DNA from: Terriglobia bacterium
Lineage (GTDB): Bacteria; Acidobacteriota; Terriglobia; Terriglobales; Acidobacteriaceae
Reading direction: 5' to 3'
DNA: 64,000 bases
Assembly (NCBI GenBank): GCA_020072585.1
Contig: JAIQGL010000027.1
Coordinates: 23,982 to 87,981 of the forward strand
A model generated the notes under the pieces. That model did no database searches. It was not told the DNA's origin and worked only from the letters and a program-made list of their open reading frames with translations. Within the stretch, counting starts at the first letter, position 1, and the number at the start of each line of letters is the position of its first letter. The position numbers and the translations under genes were made by a program. Shown here piece by piece: positions 1-11,331 of the stretch.

Positions 1-1252
1 TGGAGATGCGGAGCGGCAGCAGCGCCATGGTGATCACAAGGGTAAGAAATGCGATGGCCCATCCCCAGTTGTGGATCCAGTGTTCGTACGTCCATTTCAG
101 CCAGAGAAACAGTGGCCGGGCGATGAAGCTGAACGTGCCGAAATCATAGATGCCGCGCAGATCCGGTCCGCCTGGATGGCTCTGGATACTCTCCAGCAGG
201 TCAACGGCTTTGGCTCCGGCAAACACGCGGATGCGGGTGGCGCTGTTTGTATTTCCGAATGCCAGGCCAATGACGTTGGCTTTGTCCTTGCCTTCAGCGG
301 GCTTATCAGGGTTCTTGAGGACCTCGGCTTGCGAATTCAGCGTGACCAGCACCGTATCTGCTGGCACGTCCGGCAGAAAGGCCACGGCAAAGTACTGGTC
401 TGCGGTAGCTACCCAGTCAAAAGGCCCCGGCACGGTCTGGCCGCCCACAATCCATTTCTTGCTGCTGAGGAAACCGCCGCTTGAAGGCGTTTTGCGCTCA
501 ATCGATCCGTCCTGTTGCCAGTCGATCTTACTTGCGTTAAACGACACCGGCGCCAACTGGTCACCCAGGCCGCTGGGCCATTGGGGCAATGCCTGCACTC
601 GCTGTCCGTTGCGCGTGACCTCAATCTCAACGCTTAAAAGCTGGTCCTTACCCGGCCGGAACGTCTTGCGGACCGTGACGTCTCCATCAGAGTACTCATA
701 AGTAATGCCCCCCGCGGTGGAGCTGCCGACCTCACCGCCAACGTAGAGCGCCCCGTTCAGCTTCTTCTCCAACTCTTTGTCATAGGTAAAAAGTGAGAGG
801 GGATATCCAAGCTCGGGAGCCACCGTGCGATTCACAATATCGAACGGCTTGCCTGCATTGTCCGGATACTTGTATTTGCCCGTTCCATCTTTCTGTTTTT
901 CTTTTTCCGTGAGCAGCCACGATTTCACCACGGCGCCGCGGTTGGTGAAGGTGATGCGATAGAAGTCGTTTTCTAAAACTGATTCCGTCTCCTGTGTTGC
1001 TGCCTTTACCGGGAGTTTGGCGGCCACTGCCGGAGACCTGGGCGGAGTGGGTGTGGAGGCAGCGGGAACCGCCGGGATTCCTGGCTGGGACTGCTGGGGT
1101 TGTTGTTGCTGCTGGCCTTTGTCTTGCTGCGGAGGCTGCGGCTTGGGCAGGAAATACTGCACTACGACCAGAACCACGAATACGAGCCCCAGGGCGATAA
1201 GCATTCGCTTATCAGTGCCCGGTTCGTTCTGCGGATTGCGATATTCAGTCAA
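1..1252 (-). CDS. yidC: Membrane protein insertase YidC (partial, 3' end off the window)
   Basis: Inserts and folds inner-membrane proteins, alone or with SecYEG. About 417 codons are visible. Residues ~16-33 form the first membrane segment (LIALGLVFVVLVVVQYF), followed by a Gln/Pro-rich linker and the large periplasmic beta domain. The five-helix insertase core begins just before the edge with WAIAFLTLVITMALLPLRI. I chose a TTG start because AGGA lies 9-12 nt upstream and because the resulting N-terminus (TEYRNPQNEPGTDKRM) resembles what I recall of acidobacterial YidC proteins. The alternative ATG at 1204 begins just before the membrane segment. The gene follows rpmH-rnpA-yidD in the usual order. 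Its leader is occupied by two copies of the dispersed repeat described at 1262-1470, which is unusual. Identity is secure; the start is moderately sure. Confidence 0.93.
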   Translation of the reverse strand, partial: MTEYRNPQNEPGTDKRMLIALGLVFVVLVVVQYFLPKPQPPQQDKGQQQQQPQQSQPGIPAVPAASTPTPPRSPAVAAKLPVKAATQETESVLENDFYRITFTNRGAVVKSWLLTEKEKQKDGTGKYKYPDNAGKPFDIVNRTVAPELGYPLSLFTYDKELEKKLNGALYVGGEVGSSTAGGITYEYSDGDVTVRKTFRPGKDQLLSVEIEVTRNGQRVQALPQWPSGLGDQLAPVSFNASKIDWQQDGSIERKTPSSGGFLSSKKWIVGGQTVPGPFDWVATADQYFAVAFLPDVPADTVLVTLNSQAEVLKNPDKPAEGKDKANVIGLAFGNTNSATRIRVFAGAKAVDLLESIQSHPGGPDLRGIYDFGTFSFIARPLFLWLKWTYEHWIHNWGWAIAFLTLVITMALLPLRIS

Positions 1253-1261
1253 ATGATCTTT

Positions 1262-1470
1262 TTTCCTGTCGCTTTGCTCCAAACCGCTGGAGCAGCTTCA
1301 TCAAAAAAATAGTTTCTCTTGCGCCTGTGGCACACGGCTCGGCACAATCAGGCCTCGCCGCTTTTTTCAATAAATCCCGTCGCTTCGCTCTAAACCGCTT
1401 TGCGATTCTTCTTCCCTTGCGAAGCAATCAGCCCTGCGTCAAGCCGCTCGGCGACTACAGGCCTCGCGGT
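1262..1470 (-). repeat. Two tandem copies of a ~110-bp dispersed element, overlapping the yidD 3' end
   Basis: Read on the minus strand, two units each end in a signature close to AGCGGTTTGGAGCRAAGCGA (near 1400-1380 and 1284-1263). Each signature is preceded by a degenerate GCGAGGCC..GCCGAGC block. The same signature recurs at 10052, 25803, 26498 and four times in 27165-27578. The first unit lies inside the last ~27 codons of yidD, and its signature supplies the yidD TAG stop. The second ends 10 bp before the yidC start codon. Boundaries are approximate because the units are diverged. Confidence 0.75.
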
Positions 1471-1686
1471 TTCTTTTCCTGGAACGGGGTCATAGCCCCC
1501 CTGCGCGAATGGATTGCAGCGAAGGATCCGCCACAGTCCCAGAGCTGATCCATGCAGCAGACCGTGTCTGGCTACCGCTTCCGCAGTGTATTCAGAACAA
1601 CTGGGAACGTAGCGGCAGGAGGGCGGCAGGAAAGGCGAGACGATGCCTTTGTACAGCCACAGGGAAAAAGCTGCAACACGCTTCAT
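1390..1686 (-). CDS. yidD: Membrane protein insertion efficiency factor YidD
   Basis: A small amphipathic, membrane-associated protein that helps YidC-dependent insertion. Residues 1-70 carry the complete family core: an N-terminal amphipathic helix, a cysteine pair in PSCRYVPSCSEY, a downstream RCNPF cysteine, and GGYDPVP. The core is followed by a basic tail of about 27 residues that looks unrelated to YidD; it is encoded by a copy of the local dispersed repeat, which also supplies the TAG stop. The start codon overlaps the rnpA stop (ATGA, 4 nt), so translation is probably coupled. The family is usually 70-90 aa, so 98 aa reflects the tail. Identity is firm; whether the tail does anything is unknown. 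Confidence 0.95.
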   Translation of the reverse strand: MKRVAAFSLWLYKGIVSPFLPPSCRYVPSCSEYTAEAVARHGLLHGSALGLWRILRCNPFAQGGYDPVPGKETARPVVAERLDAGLIASQGKKNRKAV

Positions 1687-2087
1687 CTTCCCTGGCCTCG
1701 TTGTACCGCGGCAAAAACCTGCTTGATTTCTGCATCCAGCTGCGCGAACTTCAAAGTAAGCACGCTCTTGCGGGGATGCAATATCAGGTCGAGCGGTCTG
1801 ACCAGCTCGGCCAGATGCTGCCGCACCAGCGCGCGCATGCGTCTGCGTATCCGGTTCCGCACTACGGCTCCGCCAAGAACCTTGCCTACGGTCAAACCGA
1901 CACGCGGACCAGCAGGCCGGTCGTTTTCGCGATAGAAAGCAGTCATGTTCCCTGAAAAATGTTTTCGGCCCTGCTTGTACACCGCCTGAAAGTCAGCATG
2001 CTTCAGCAGACGCGCATCCCGGGGGAAGCTTTGTGAAACTCGTTTTGAAGTTTCAGTCACGGCTGGTCTGGCGGACAGAGTGGGCAT
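1683..2087 (-). CDS. rnpA: Ribonuclease P protein component
   Basis: Protein subunit that binds the RNase P RNA and helps it remove 5' leaders from pre-tRNAs. The 134-aa product has the family's features in order: LKHADFQAVYKQG near residue 28, the central strand GPRVGLTVGK, and the RNR signature in VVRNRIRRRMRALVR (~residues 76-90), which is the RNA-binding helix. The N-terminal ~25 residues extend beyond the compact core. It starts 14 nt after rpmH and overlaps yidD by 4 nt, matching the conserved rpmH-rnpA-yidD-yidC arrangement. No strong Shine-Dalgarno precedes the ATG, so it may depend on coupling to rpmH. Confidence 0.96.
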   Translation of the reverse strand: MPTLSARPAVTETSKRVSQSFPRDARLLKHADFQAVYKQGRKHFSGNMTAFYRENDRPAGPRVGLTVGKVLGGAVVRNRIRRRMRALVRQHLAELVRPLDLILHPRKSVLTLKFAQLDAEIKQVFAAVQRGQGR

Positions 2088-2101
2088 TTTGCAGGAGAAA
2101 A

Positions 2102-2257
2102 TTACTCCCGGAACCCGGGCTTCACGGAAACGCGCTTGCGTCCTTTAGCGCGGCGACGGGACAGTACGGCCCGTCCGCTCTTTGTTTTCATTCTCGTGCG
2201 AAAACCGTGCACCTTGGACCGGTGACGACGGTTGGGTTGAAAAGTGCGCTTGGGCAT
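2102..2257 (-). CDS. rpmH: 50S ribosomal protein L34
   Basis: A 51-aa basic protein of the large ribosomal subunit. It starts [20 protein letters not shown] and continues with [20 protein letters not shown], the nearly invariant L34 pattern. The Shine-Dalgarno AGGAG lies 11 nt before the ATG. It is the first gene of the minus-strand block running away from dnaA, which is the classical arrangement around a bacterial dnaA locus. Length and sequence are normal for the family; the C-terminus carries a slightly longer VSVKPGFRE end. Confidence 0.98.
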   Translation of the reverse strand: MPKRTFQPNRRHRSKVHGFRTRMKTKSGRAVLSRRRAKGRKRVSVKPGFRE

Positions 2258-2800
2258 TGACTTGTGGGGCTCCTACTCAGGATTGTTTGCGCTGGGCAAA
2301 CGATAAGTATAAAGGAATAGGGGCATTTCGTGCCACTTTGTCAGACGGAAGGCCGGATGCAGCCCTCCTTAGGTGATTTGGCTCTGTTTCCGCAGACAAA
2401 TTTTGTCTCTTTGCCATGGCGCTGGATAAATATCTGCACATGGTGAGTTGCAACCACTCCATGCGTGTTCGTTTGCGGACAGTTTTTCAAGTGGCACGCG
2501 ACAGGAATGCTCGTATAGACAAGCAAGCGCGACAACACAAGGGAATGTTGCACCACGCACGCAGCAAAAATACGCGCAATGGTTTTGAAAAATGAAAGTC
2601 GTGTAAAAAAAATTCGCGTGCGTGCATTTCCAGCGGGTGAAGTTCGTGCTAGTATGCCCTCCAGTCGGAAAAAAATTTGTTGCACAACGTAGTGTTCAAC
2701 GTTCTGCGTCGCCCATTAGTAAAAATTAGATCAAAGAGATTTCTTCAGAGTTCAACCACGGGCCTCTGGCCGGCTCGCAACATAGGAAACATTCCAAGAA
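2258..2800. other. rpmH-dnaA intergenic region (classical oriC position)
   Basis: This 543-bp divergent gap must hold the promoters of rpmH (minus) and dnaA (plus), and in many bacteria it holds oriC. I searched both strands by eye for TTATNCACA and TTTTCCACA and found no match with one mismatch or fewer; the nearest strings (for example TGTTGCACA near 2679) differ at two positions. A-rich runs occur near 2590-2615 and 2670-2680. No small gene with a convincing ribosome binding site was seen. Confidence 0.6.
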
Positions 2801-4183
2801 ATGTCATTACCCGCTGCGACCGTTACCGCAAATCCATGGCTACGAATTCTTGGCGCCCTGGAAAAAAAGATCACCCGTCTTTCTTACGACACGTGGCTCA
2901 AGCCCACGCGTTTCAGCCACATTAATGGCAACATAATTTTTGTTCGCGTTCCGACCGCGGAGTTTCGCCAGCTCGGGGAAAAATTCGGCGATTTGATCCA
3001 GGAAGCCATGGACACTCTGGCGCCTGAATACCAGGACGTGAAATTCATCACCGCGGAGGAAGATCCCACGGCGCCTCCGGTCCGTCCTGATGGAGGTTTT
3101 GCACCGGTTTCAGCCACTGGCCCAACGCCGGCCTCGCGACAACAGCGGTTTGATTGGGATTCGGCCGCGCAGCTCAGCCCCAAGTACACGTTTGGCGCAT
3201 TCGTGATCGGGGCCGGAAACCAGTTTGCTCATGCAGCCTCACAGGCCGTGGCCGAGCGGCCCTCCAAGGCCTATAACCCACTCTTTCTCTATGGTGGCGT
3301 GGGCATGGGCAAGACGCATCTGATGCAGGCCATTGGGCATGAAGTAAAAAGAAGACAGCCGCATGCCTCTATCTGCTACATCTCCAGTGAAAAGTTCACC
3401 AATGAGATGATCAACTCGCTACGCTACGACAAGATGATCAGCTTCCGTGATAAGTTCCGTAACGTGGACGTGCTGTTGATTGACGATATCCAGTTTTTAG
3501 CGCAGAAAGAACGCACCCAGGAGGAATTCTTCCATACGTTCAACGCTCTGCATGAGTCGATGAAGCAGATTGTGATTGCCAGTGACCGGCCGCCGAAAGA
3601 GCTTCCGGAAATCGAAGACCGCTTGCGTTCGCGCTTTGAATGGGGCCTGATCGCCGACATCCAGCCGCCTGATTTGGAGACCAAGGTCGCCATCCTGCAA
3701 AAGAAAGCGGAGTCCGAACGGGTCACGCTATCAACCGACCTGGCGTTGTATATCGCCTCCAACGTGCGCACCAATGTGCGAGAGCTGGAAGGAGCATTGA
3801 TCCGGTTGATCGCGTATTGTTCACTCACCGGAGCCGAGATCAGCCTGATTACGGCGCAGCAGGTGTTGAAGAATTTTATAGACTCCCAGGCGCGCAAAAT
3901 CACCATTGAGGCCATTCAGAAGGCGGTGGCGGAGCAGTTTGGGCTGCGCGTGATTGAGATCAAGGCCAAGAGTAATTCGCGGGCCATAGTGTTTCCGCGG
4001 CAGATTGCCATGTACCTGGCCAAGCAGATGACGGAAGCGTCATTGCCGGAGATCGGACGGCAGTTTGGCGGTAAGCACCACACTACGGTCATGCATTCGA
4101 TCGACAAGATTGAGGAACAGCGCCAGGCGGACAAGGACCTGAACCGGCTGCTGAACAAACTGACAGAAACACTGAACAGTTGA
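2801..4183 (+). CDS. dnaA: Chromosomal replication initiator protein DnaA
   Basis: Binds DnaA boxes, melts the origin and loads the replicative helicase; it also acts as a transcription factor. The 460-aa protein has domain I (residues ~8-80, with SYDTWLKP), a short linker, the AAA+ domain with Walker A GGVGMGKTHL (~165-174) and Walker B VLLIDDIQF (~223-231), and the C-terminal DNA-binding domain with FPRQIAMYLAK and the signature GGKHHTTVMHSIDKIE (~423). In that signature the usual Asp of GGRDHTTV is His. An AGGAA motif lies ~12 nt before the ATG. It is followed by dnaN 222 bp downstream. The ATP site and box-contacting helix look intact, so it should be functional. Confidence 0.98.
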   Translation: MSLPAATVTANPWLRILGALEKKITRLSYDTWLKPTRFSHINGNIIFVRVPTAEFRQLGEKFGDLIQEAMDTLAPEYQDVKFITAEEDPTAPPVRPDGGFAPVSATGPTPASRQQRFDWDSAAQLSPKYTFGAFVIGAGNQFAHAASQAVAERPSKAYNPLFLYGGVGMGKTHLMQAIGHEVKRRQPHASICYISSEKFTNEMINSLRYDKMISFRDKFRNVDVLLIDDIQFLAQKERTQEEFFHTFNALHESMKQIVIASDRPPKELPEIEDRLRSRFEWGLIADIQPPDLETKVAILQKKAESERVTLSTDLALYIASNVRTNVRELEGALIRLIAYCSLTGAEISLITAQQVLKNFIDSQARKITIEAIQKAVAEQFGLRVIEIKAKSNSRAIVFPRQIAMYLAKQMTEASLPEIGRQFGGKHHTTVMHSIDKIEEQRQADKDLNRLLNKLTETLNS

Positions 4184-4405
4184 CGCGTAGCGGATAAGAG
4201 CAACAAGTCAGAAATTTTTCATGCCGGGCACCAATGCAACGGCGAAATCGGGCAAGAACCTGTAAACTAAACCGTTGTGCGGAGATTCCAACTGTTCCTC
4301 GGGGCATCTGGACTGCGGCATTTAAGATTGAATACAAGTTGGTTTCAACAATTTTAGGGGGCCACAATTATGCCTTCCTCCGCGGGCACTGAGGCGGGAG
4401 CAACG

Positions 4406-5524
4406 ATGGAAATCAGCGTCAGCAAGAGCGATCTGTTGAAAGAACTCACCGCGACCCAGGGCGTGGTGGAGCGCAAAACCACGATTCCGATCCTCTCCAA
4501 TTTCCTGTTTGAAGCAGGCGGGGACAAGCTGTCTATTACTGCAACGGACCTTGACTTGAGCCTGCGCACCTCTTGTCCGGCAAAGGTGAAGAAGGAAGGC
4601 TCCTGCACCATTCCGGCGCGCAAACTTTATGACTATGTGAAGTTGCTGGCCGATGGCGAGATCAGTATCAAGCTGCTCGAAAATCATTGGGTGCAGATTC
4701 GCAGCGGACGGTCCAATACCAAGATGGTGGGGATGGCCCGGGCAAACTTTCCTGCGCTGCCGCTGTTTCCCGCTGAGTCAGCCCTTCAGCTGCCCGCCCA
4801 GGTCCTGCGCCAGCTGATTGCCCGGACAATCTTTTCCATCTCCAATGAAGAATCACGTTACACCTTGAATGGCGCGCTCCTGGTGCTCAAGCCGGAATCG
4901 ATCACGATGGTGGCCACGGATGGACATCGTTTGGCCCACATTGAACATGGCACCACCAAGCTGCCGGTCAGCGGAGAGTTGAAGGTCCTGGTCCCCAAGA
5001 AAGCCATGGCGGAGCTGAGCACGTTGCTAAACAGCAGTGACGTTCAGACGGTGGAATTTGCCAAGGACGAGTCAACACTCTTTTTCCGTATTGGCGGCCG
5101 TCTATTAACTTCACGCCAGCTCACCGGGCAGTTCCCGAACTATGAGGCCGTACTGCCGCGGGAAAACAACAAATCGGTTACCGTGCACTGTGACGAGCTT
5201 TCTGCCGCGATCCAGCGCGTGGCGCAATTTGCTGACGAGCGCTCCAACGCGATCCGCATGCGCGTGGAAAAAAACGAACTGAAGGTCTCATCCTCAAACA
5301 CAGAGACGGGTGAATCCGAGGATTCGATTGAGGTGGCGTTCACGGGCGACCCCATGGTGATTGGTTTCAATTCCCAGTACCTGCTGGAGTTCCTCAAGGT
5401 GGTGGGCGCTGGCGATGTACGCTTCGAGTTTAAAGACGCGCAAACCGCTGGCCAGTTGCGTCCTGACGAAGCAGCTGACAGCGAGTACCGCTATCGCTAC
5501 ATCGTGATGCCGATGCGCATCTGA
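4406..5524 (+). CDS. dnaN: DNA polymerase III beta subunit (sliding clamp)
   Basis: Forms the ring-shaped dimer that tethers DNA polymerase III and many repair proteins to DNA. With the chosen ATG the protein is 372 aa and begins MEISVSKSDLLKEL, the normal clamp N-terminus. Later family landmarks include TTIPILSNF, the loop ATDGHRLA, and the C-terminal end YRYIVMPMRI, where the family usually ends in MPMRL. A GGGAG Shine-Dalgarno precedes this start. An in-frame ATG at 4370, also preceded by AGGGGG, would add 12 residues that the family does not need. The gene lies in the dnaA-dnaN order and ends at a strong terminator. Confidence 0.97.
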   Translation: MEISVSKSDLLKELTATQGVVERKTTIPILSNFLFEAGGDKLSITATDLDLSLRTSCPAKVKKEGSCTIPARKLYDYVKLLADGEISIKLLENHWVQIRSGRSNTKMVGMARANFPALPLFPAESALQLPAQVLRQLIARTIFSISNEESRYTLNGALLVLKPESITMVATDGHRLAHIEHGTTKLPVSGELKVLVPKKAMAELSTLLNSSDVQTVEFAKDESTLFFRIGGRLLTSRQLTGQFPNYEAVLPRENNKSVTVHCDELSAAIQRVAQFADERSNAIRMRVEKNELKVSSSNTETGESEDSIEVAFTGDPMVIGFNSQYLLEFLKVVGAGDVRFEFKDAQTAGQLRPDEAADSEYRYRYIVMPMRI

Positions 5525-5548
5525 AATTTCACCCTCTGCACAAAACAA

Positions 5549-5581
5549 AAGGGCCGGACTGATGGAGTCCGGCCCTTTTTT
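5549..5581 (+). terminator. Rho-independent terminator after dnaN
   Basis: A perfect 12-bp stem (AAGGGCCGGACT / AGTCCGGCCCTT) with the 5-nt loop GATGG runs directly into a T run, 24 bp after the dnaN stop. It is the clearest intrinsic terminator in the window. Confidence 0.93.
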
Positions 5582-5610
5582 GCTCTGAAGACTTTGATCT
5601 GAAAGCGTGT

Positions 5611-6462
5611 TTACTGGATCATTTTCCTGGCCAACACGCGGTCAACGGTCTGTTCAACATTGGGCAAAAAGGAGTCCAGGTGTCCCATGGACGCAGTAGC
5701 TGTGGTGCCGGCAAAACGCGTGGAGACCAGAACTTCATTCCAACGCTGGAAGATGAGTTTGGAAGGAGACTCAAGAGCATTGCTGCGTTCCGGTTCACGC
5801 ATGTAAAAGCAGACTGCCCAGAATGCAACCACCGCGAGGTATGTGGTGTAGTCAAGAAGGTCCAGCGCGAAGCCCCACTGGGCGAAGCGCGTATGGAAAT
5901 AATTTGAGCTCAGACTGAGAGAGGCAGTTAGACCCAGTCCAAGACCGATGCTGACGGTGTGGCTCCGCCACGCCAGCCCAAGACGCTTTTCAAATAAAAA
6001 GAAAAGAAGCAGAAGGCCGCATTGCATCAGGCGGAGCGATCTCTCAACCTGGCTCACGAAAGCGAGGCACTTGCCGATGGTTACATCATGCGTGGCCAGA
6101 GCGGTAAGAGCGGCCGCAAGCATCAAAAAAGCCACTGCCCAGCGGAAGAGCATTTTCCCCAGGTCAATCAATCCGTTGTACGGTTTCAAGGCCTTGACGA
6201 AAATCTCATACATCACGCCGAATTCAACCAGCATGAGCACGCTGTTGACTGACCAAAACAGCCAGAAGTAATGCGCCCCGGAGGTTTTTGCCGCGTGTGC
6301 TATGAACAAGACCAAAGCTCCCACTACGGCAAATGCGTTGTACCAGAAGAACACAGGAAAATCGGCGCGCTTGTTCCGTTTGACAAGAAAAACCAGGATG
6401 GCCGCTTGTGCCACAGCGGTAAGGACAACGAATACGCTAGGAATCCATTCAGATGCGTTCAC
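5611..6462 (-). CDS. Seven-to-eight-helix membrane protein of unknown function
   Basis: A 283-aa integral membrane protein that I do not recognise by function. Hydrophobic stretches run through most of residues 8-220 (for example FVVLTAVAQAAILVFLV and LMQCGLLLLFFLFE), with short charged loops. The C-terminal ~60 residues are soluble and contain PSKLIFQRWNEVL. It has no obvious catalytic motif. It is convergent with dnaN across the terminator at 5549. Proteins with this look are, in my recollection, common in acidobacterial genomes as uncharacterised membrane proteins. A sensor or adaptor role is possible but not shown. Confidence 0.8.
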   Translation of the reverse strand: MNASEWIPSVFVVLTAVAQAAILVFLVKRNKRADFPVFFWYNAFAVVGALVLFIAHAAKTSGAHYFWLFWSVNSVLMLVEFGVMYEIFVKALKPYNGLIDLGKMLFRWAVAFLMLAAALTALATHDVTIGKCLAFVSQVERSLRLMQCGLLLLFFLFEKRLGLAWRSHTVSIGLGLGLTASLSLSSNYFHTRFAQWGFALDLLDYTTYLAVVAFWAVCFYMREPERSNALESPSKLIFQRWNEVLVSTRFAGTTATASMGHLDSFLPNVEQTVDRVLARKMIQ

Positions 6463-6617
6463 AGAACAAGCCTCCAGAGCGGGGCAAGCATACTACTCCC
6501 ACTGATGGCCGACAAGCATCTGCGGCAACACCAAAGTACAATTTACTGATTAGTAACTGCTAATTCTCCCCGTAGAAAGCAAACGACTGATTATATGAGA
6601 CTTACAGTATCGCTGCC

Positions 6618-6788
6618 CTACTTAGCACAAAAGGCCGTGTGACCCTGTGCCGGTGGCAAAGGCGCGCATGGAGCAGGCCCTGGCCGCTGGCCGATAGAAC
6701 CGAAAGCTTGGTTAGAAGTACCGGAGAATGCCGCGAAAATGGCGAACACAATCAGAATCATGAGAGAGGTACGAAGTAGCAATTTCAT
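6618..6788 (-). CDS. Small secreted Pro/Cys peptide (56 aa), unlisted small gene
   Basis: A 56-codon ORF with a good Shine-Dalgarno (AGGAG, 9 nt before ATG). It starts MKLLLRTSLMILIVFAIFAA, a textbook signal peptide with a basic n-region and long hydrophobic core, followed by a likely cleavage region around SGTSNQAFG. The predicted mature part is ~26 residues, Pro-rich, with two cysteines spaced by 13 residues (GPAPCAPLPPAQGHTAFCAK), compatible with one disulfide. I do not recognise a family. It stands alone between the membrane protein gene and gyrB. Its short length means it could be chance, but the ribosome site and signal peptide together make it credible. Confidence 0.6.
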   Translation of the reverse strand: MKLLLRTSLMILIVFAIFAAFSGTSNQAFGSIGQRPGPAPCAPLPPAQGHTAFCAK

Positions 6789-10049
<3,261 letters not shown>

Positions 10050-10051
10050 TT

Positions 10052-10141
10052 TGTCGCTTCGCTCCAAACCGCTAGACAGCTGCGAGGCCAGGTGCGTCTT
10101 CTGCACCTGAAGCAGCCGGCTCGGCGCGCAAGTCGGCCCCG
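10052..10141 (-). repeat. Dispersed ~110-bp element (single copy) after gyrB
   Basis: On the minus strand this segment reads GCCGACTTGCGCGCCGAGCC ... and ends in the signature AGCGGTTTGGAGCGAAGCGA, only 2 bp from the gyrB stop codon. It is the same family as 1262-1470 and 27165-27578. It lies antisense to the gyrB 3' untranslated region, between gyrB and the convergent CPBP gene. Confidence 0.7.
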
Positions 10142-10228
10142 CCATTTTTTGCGAAACGGGGAACCGCACATAAGCGCAGTTCAAAAAATCTAGCCGCGGA
10201 CAGGCGCAAAAAAGGTGCAACTTCACGG

Positions 10229-11179
10229 CTAATATTTTGGCGCTTCCGTAATCACCAATGCCGGCTCACTCCGTTTTCGATACAGCCATAAAAAAACCAC
10301 CGCCATCAGTGCCCACAAGATCAGCGTGACCACGCTGCCTTCCGGTCCCACGCTGCCGCCGGTCAGCCAATCAGGCCCATGGGATACGTGAGGGTTGAAA
10401 AGATGGCCAGGCGCCTGAAAACCACTATCGTTCACGCCGAAGAAGAAGGACTGTCCCCAGTCCCAGCCGGCATGAGCGCCAACCGCGAGCCAGAGATTGC
10501 CGGTACGCCACAGCGTGGCCGCCGCAAACACGGCAAAGAACGCGGTAGCGATGATTCCAATTCTTGTCTCTCCGCTATTCCCCATGTGGACGCGAGCGAA
10601 CAACATGGCCTGAATCATGGCGGCGGGCCAGAAGCCAATGCCATCAGCCAGGGTGTAAAGGAAATAACCGCGGAAGGAATATTCTTCAAAAAATCCGACG
10701 AACAGGAAGACGATAAACCAAAGAAATCCCCAACCGAAAATTTTCGCGCTGAGCGCGCTGATGTCACCGAAATAGAAAACATGTATCGCGCGGAGAAGCA
10801 ATAGCACGAAGGAAAGCGGGAGAAATCCCCATAGAAAATATCCGCGGACAAAAGCGGAAAGGGCCGATCTCTGCAAGGGCAGGCCATAAACACCCATCTT
10901 GCGGCGTTCGATCCTGCTCATGATCCAGGCGAGAAATAGAAGCACCAGAAACAGGATGACTTCACCGACCGCCTGGACTATTGTCAGGATGAAGTCCGGC
11001 AGTGGACTGCCCTTGGGCTCACCGCCGAGGTATTTCGCAATCAATCCCGCGCCAAAAGTGAGAATCCCGATCATTCCGCAGTAGATCAGCAGGCGCCAGC
11101 CGGCGCGCAGACCGCGATCGTTATAGAAGATTTGCGTGAGGCGATGAGGCGGGATGCCGCCTGCAATTTCCGGTTCCAT
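10229..11179 (-). CDS. CPBP-family intramembrane metalloprotease (CAAX protease-like)
   Basis: A 316-aa polytopic membrane protein. The CPBP (ABI) motifs are visible in order: the EExxxR motif in FFEEYSFRGY (~165-174), the second motif with a conserved His in MLFARVHMG (~190-200), and a third His region in GAHAGWDWGQSF (~236-247). These residues line an intramembrane glutamate-protease site related to Rce1; bacterial members act in peptide maturation, immunity or stress, but the substrate is not evident here. About eight hydrophobic segments surround them. It is convergent with gyrB and divergent from the gene at 11332. Confidence 0.85.
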   Translation of the reverse strand: MEPEIAGGIPPHRLTQIFYNDRGLRAGWRLLIYCGMIGILTFGAGLIAKYLGGEPKGSPLPDFILTIVQAVGEVILFLVLLFLAWIMSRIERRKMGVYGLPLQRSALSAFVRGYFLWGFLPLSFVLLLLRAIHVFYFGDISALSAKIFGWGFLWFIVFLFVGFFEEYSFRGYFLYTLADGIGFWPAAMIQAMLFARVHMGNSGETRIGIIATAFFAVFAAATLWRTGNLWLAVGAHAGWDWGQSFFFGVNDSGFQAPGHLFNPHVSHGPDWLTGGSVGPEGSVVTLILWALMAVVFLWLYRKRSEPALVITEAPKY

Positions 11180-11331
11180 AGTTTTCCTGTAAGGGGTTCA
11201 GACAGGAAGACTCTATCAGAAGACAGAAAGCAGGACGTGCGATTACGCTTGCACTCGGTCCATCCCATGCTGGAGCCGGCAGCAAATGCGCTGAGCACTT
11301 CAGCTCGCCTGCATGATACAACTGTGAATTC

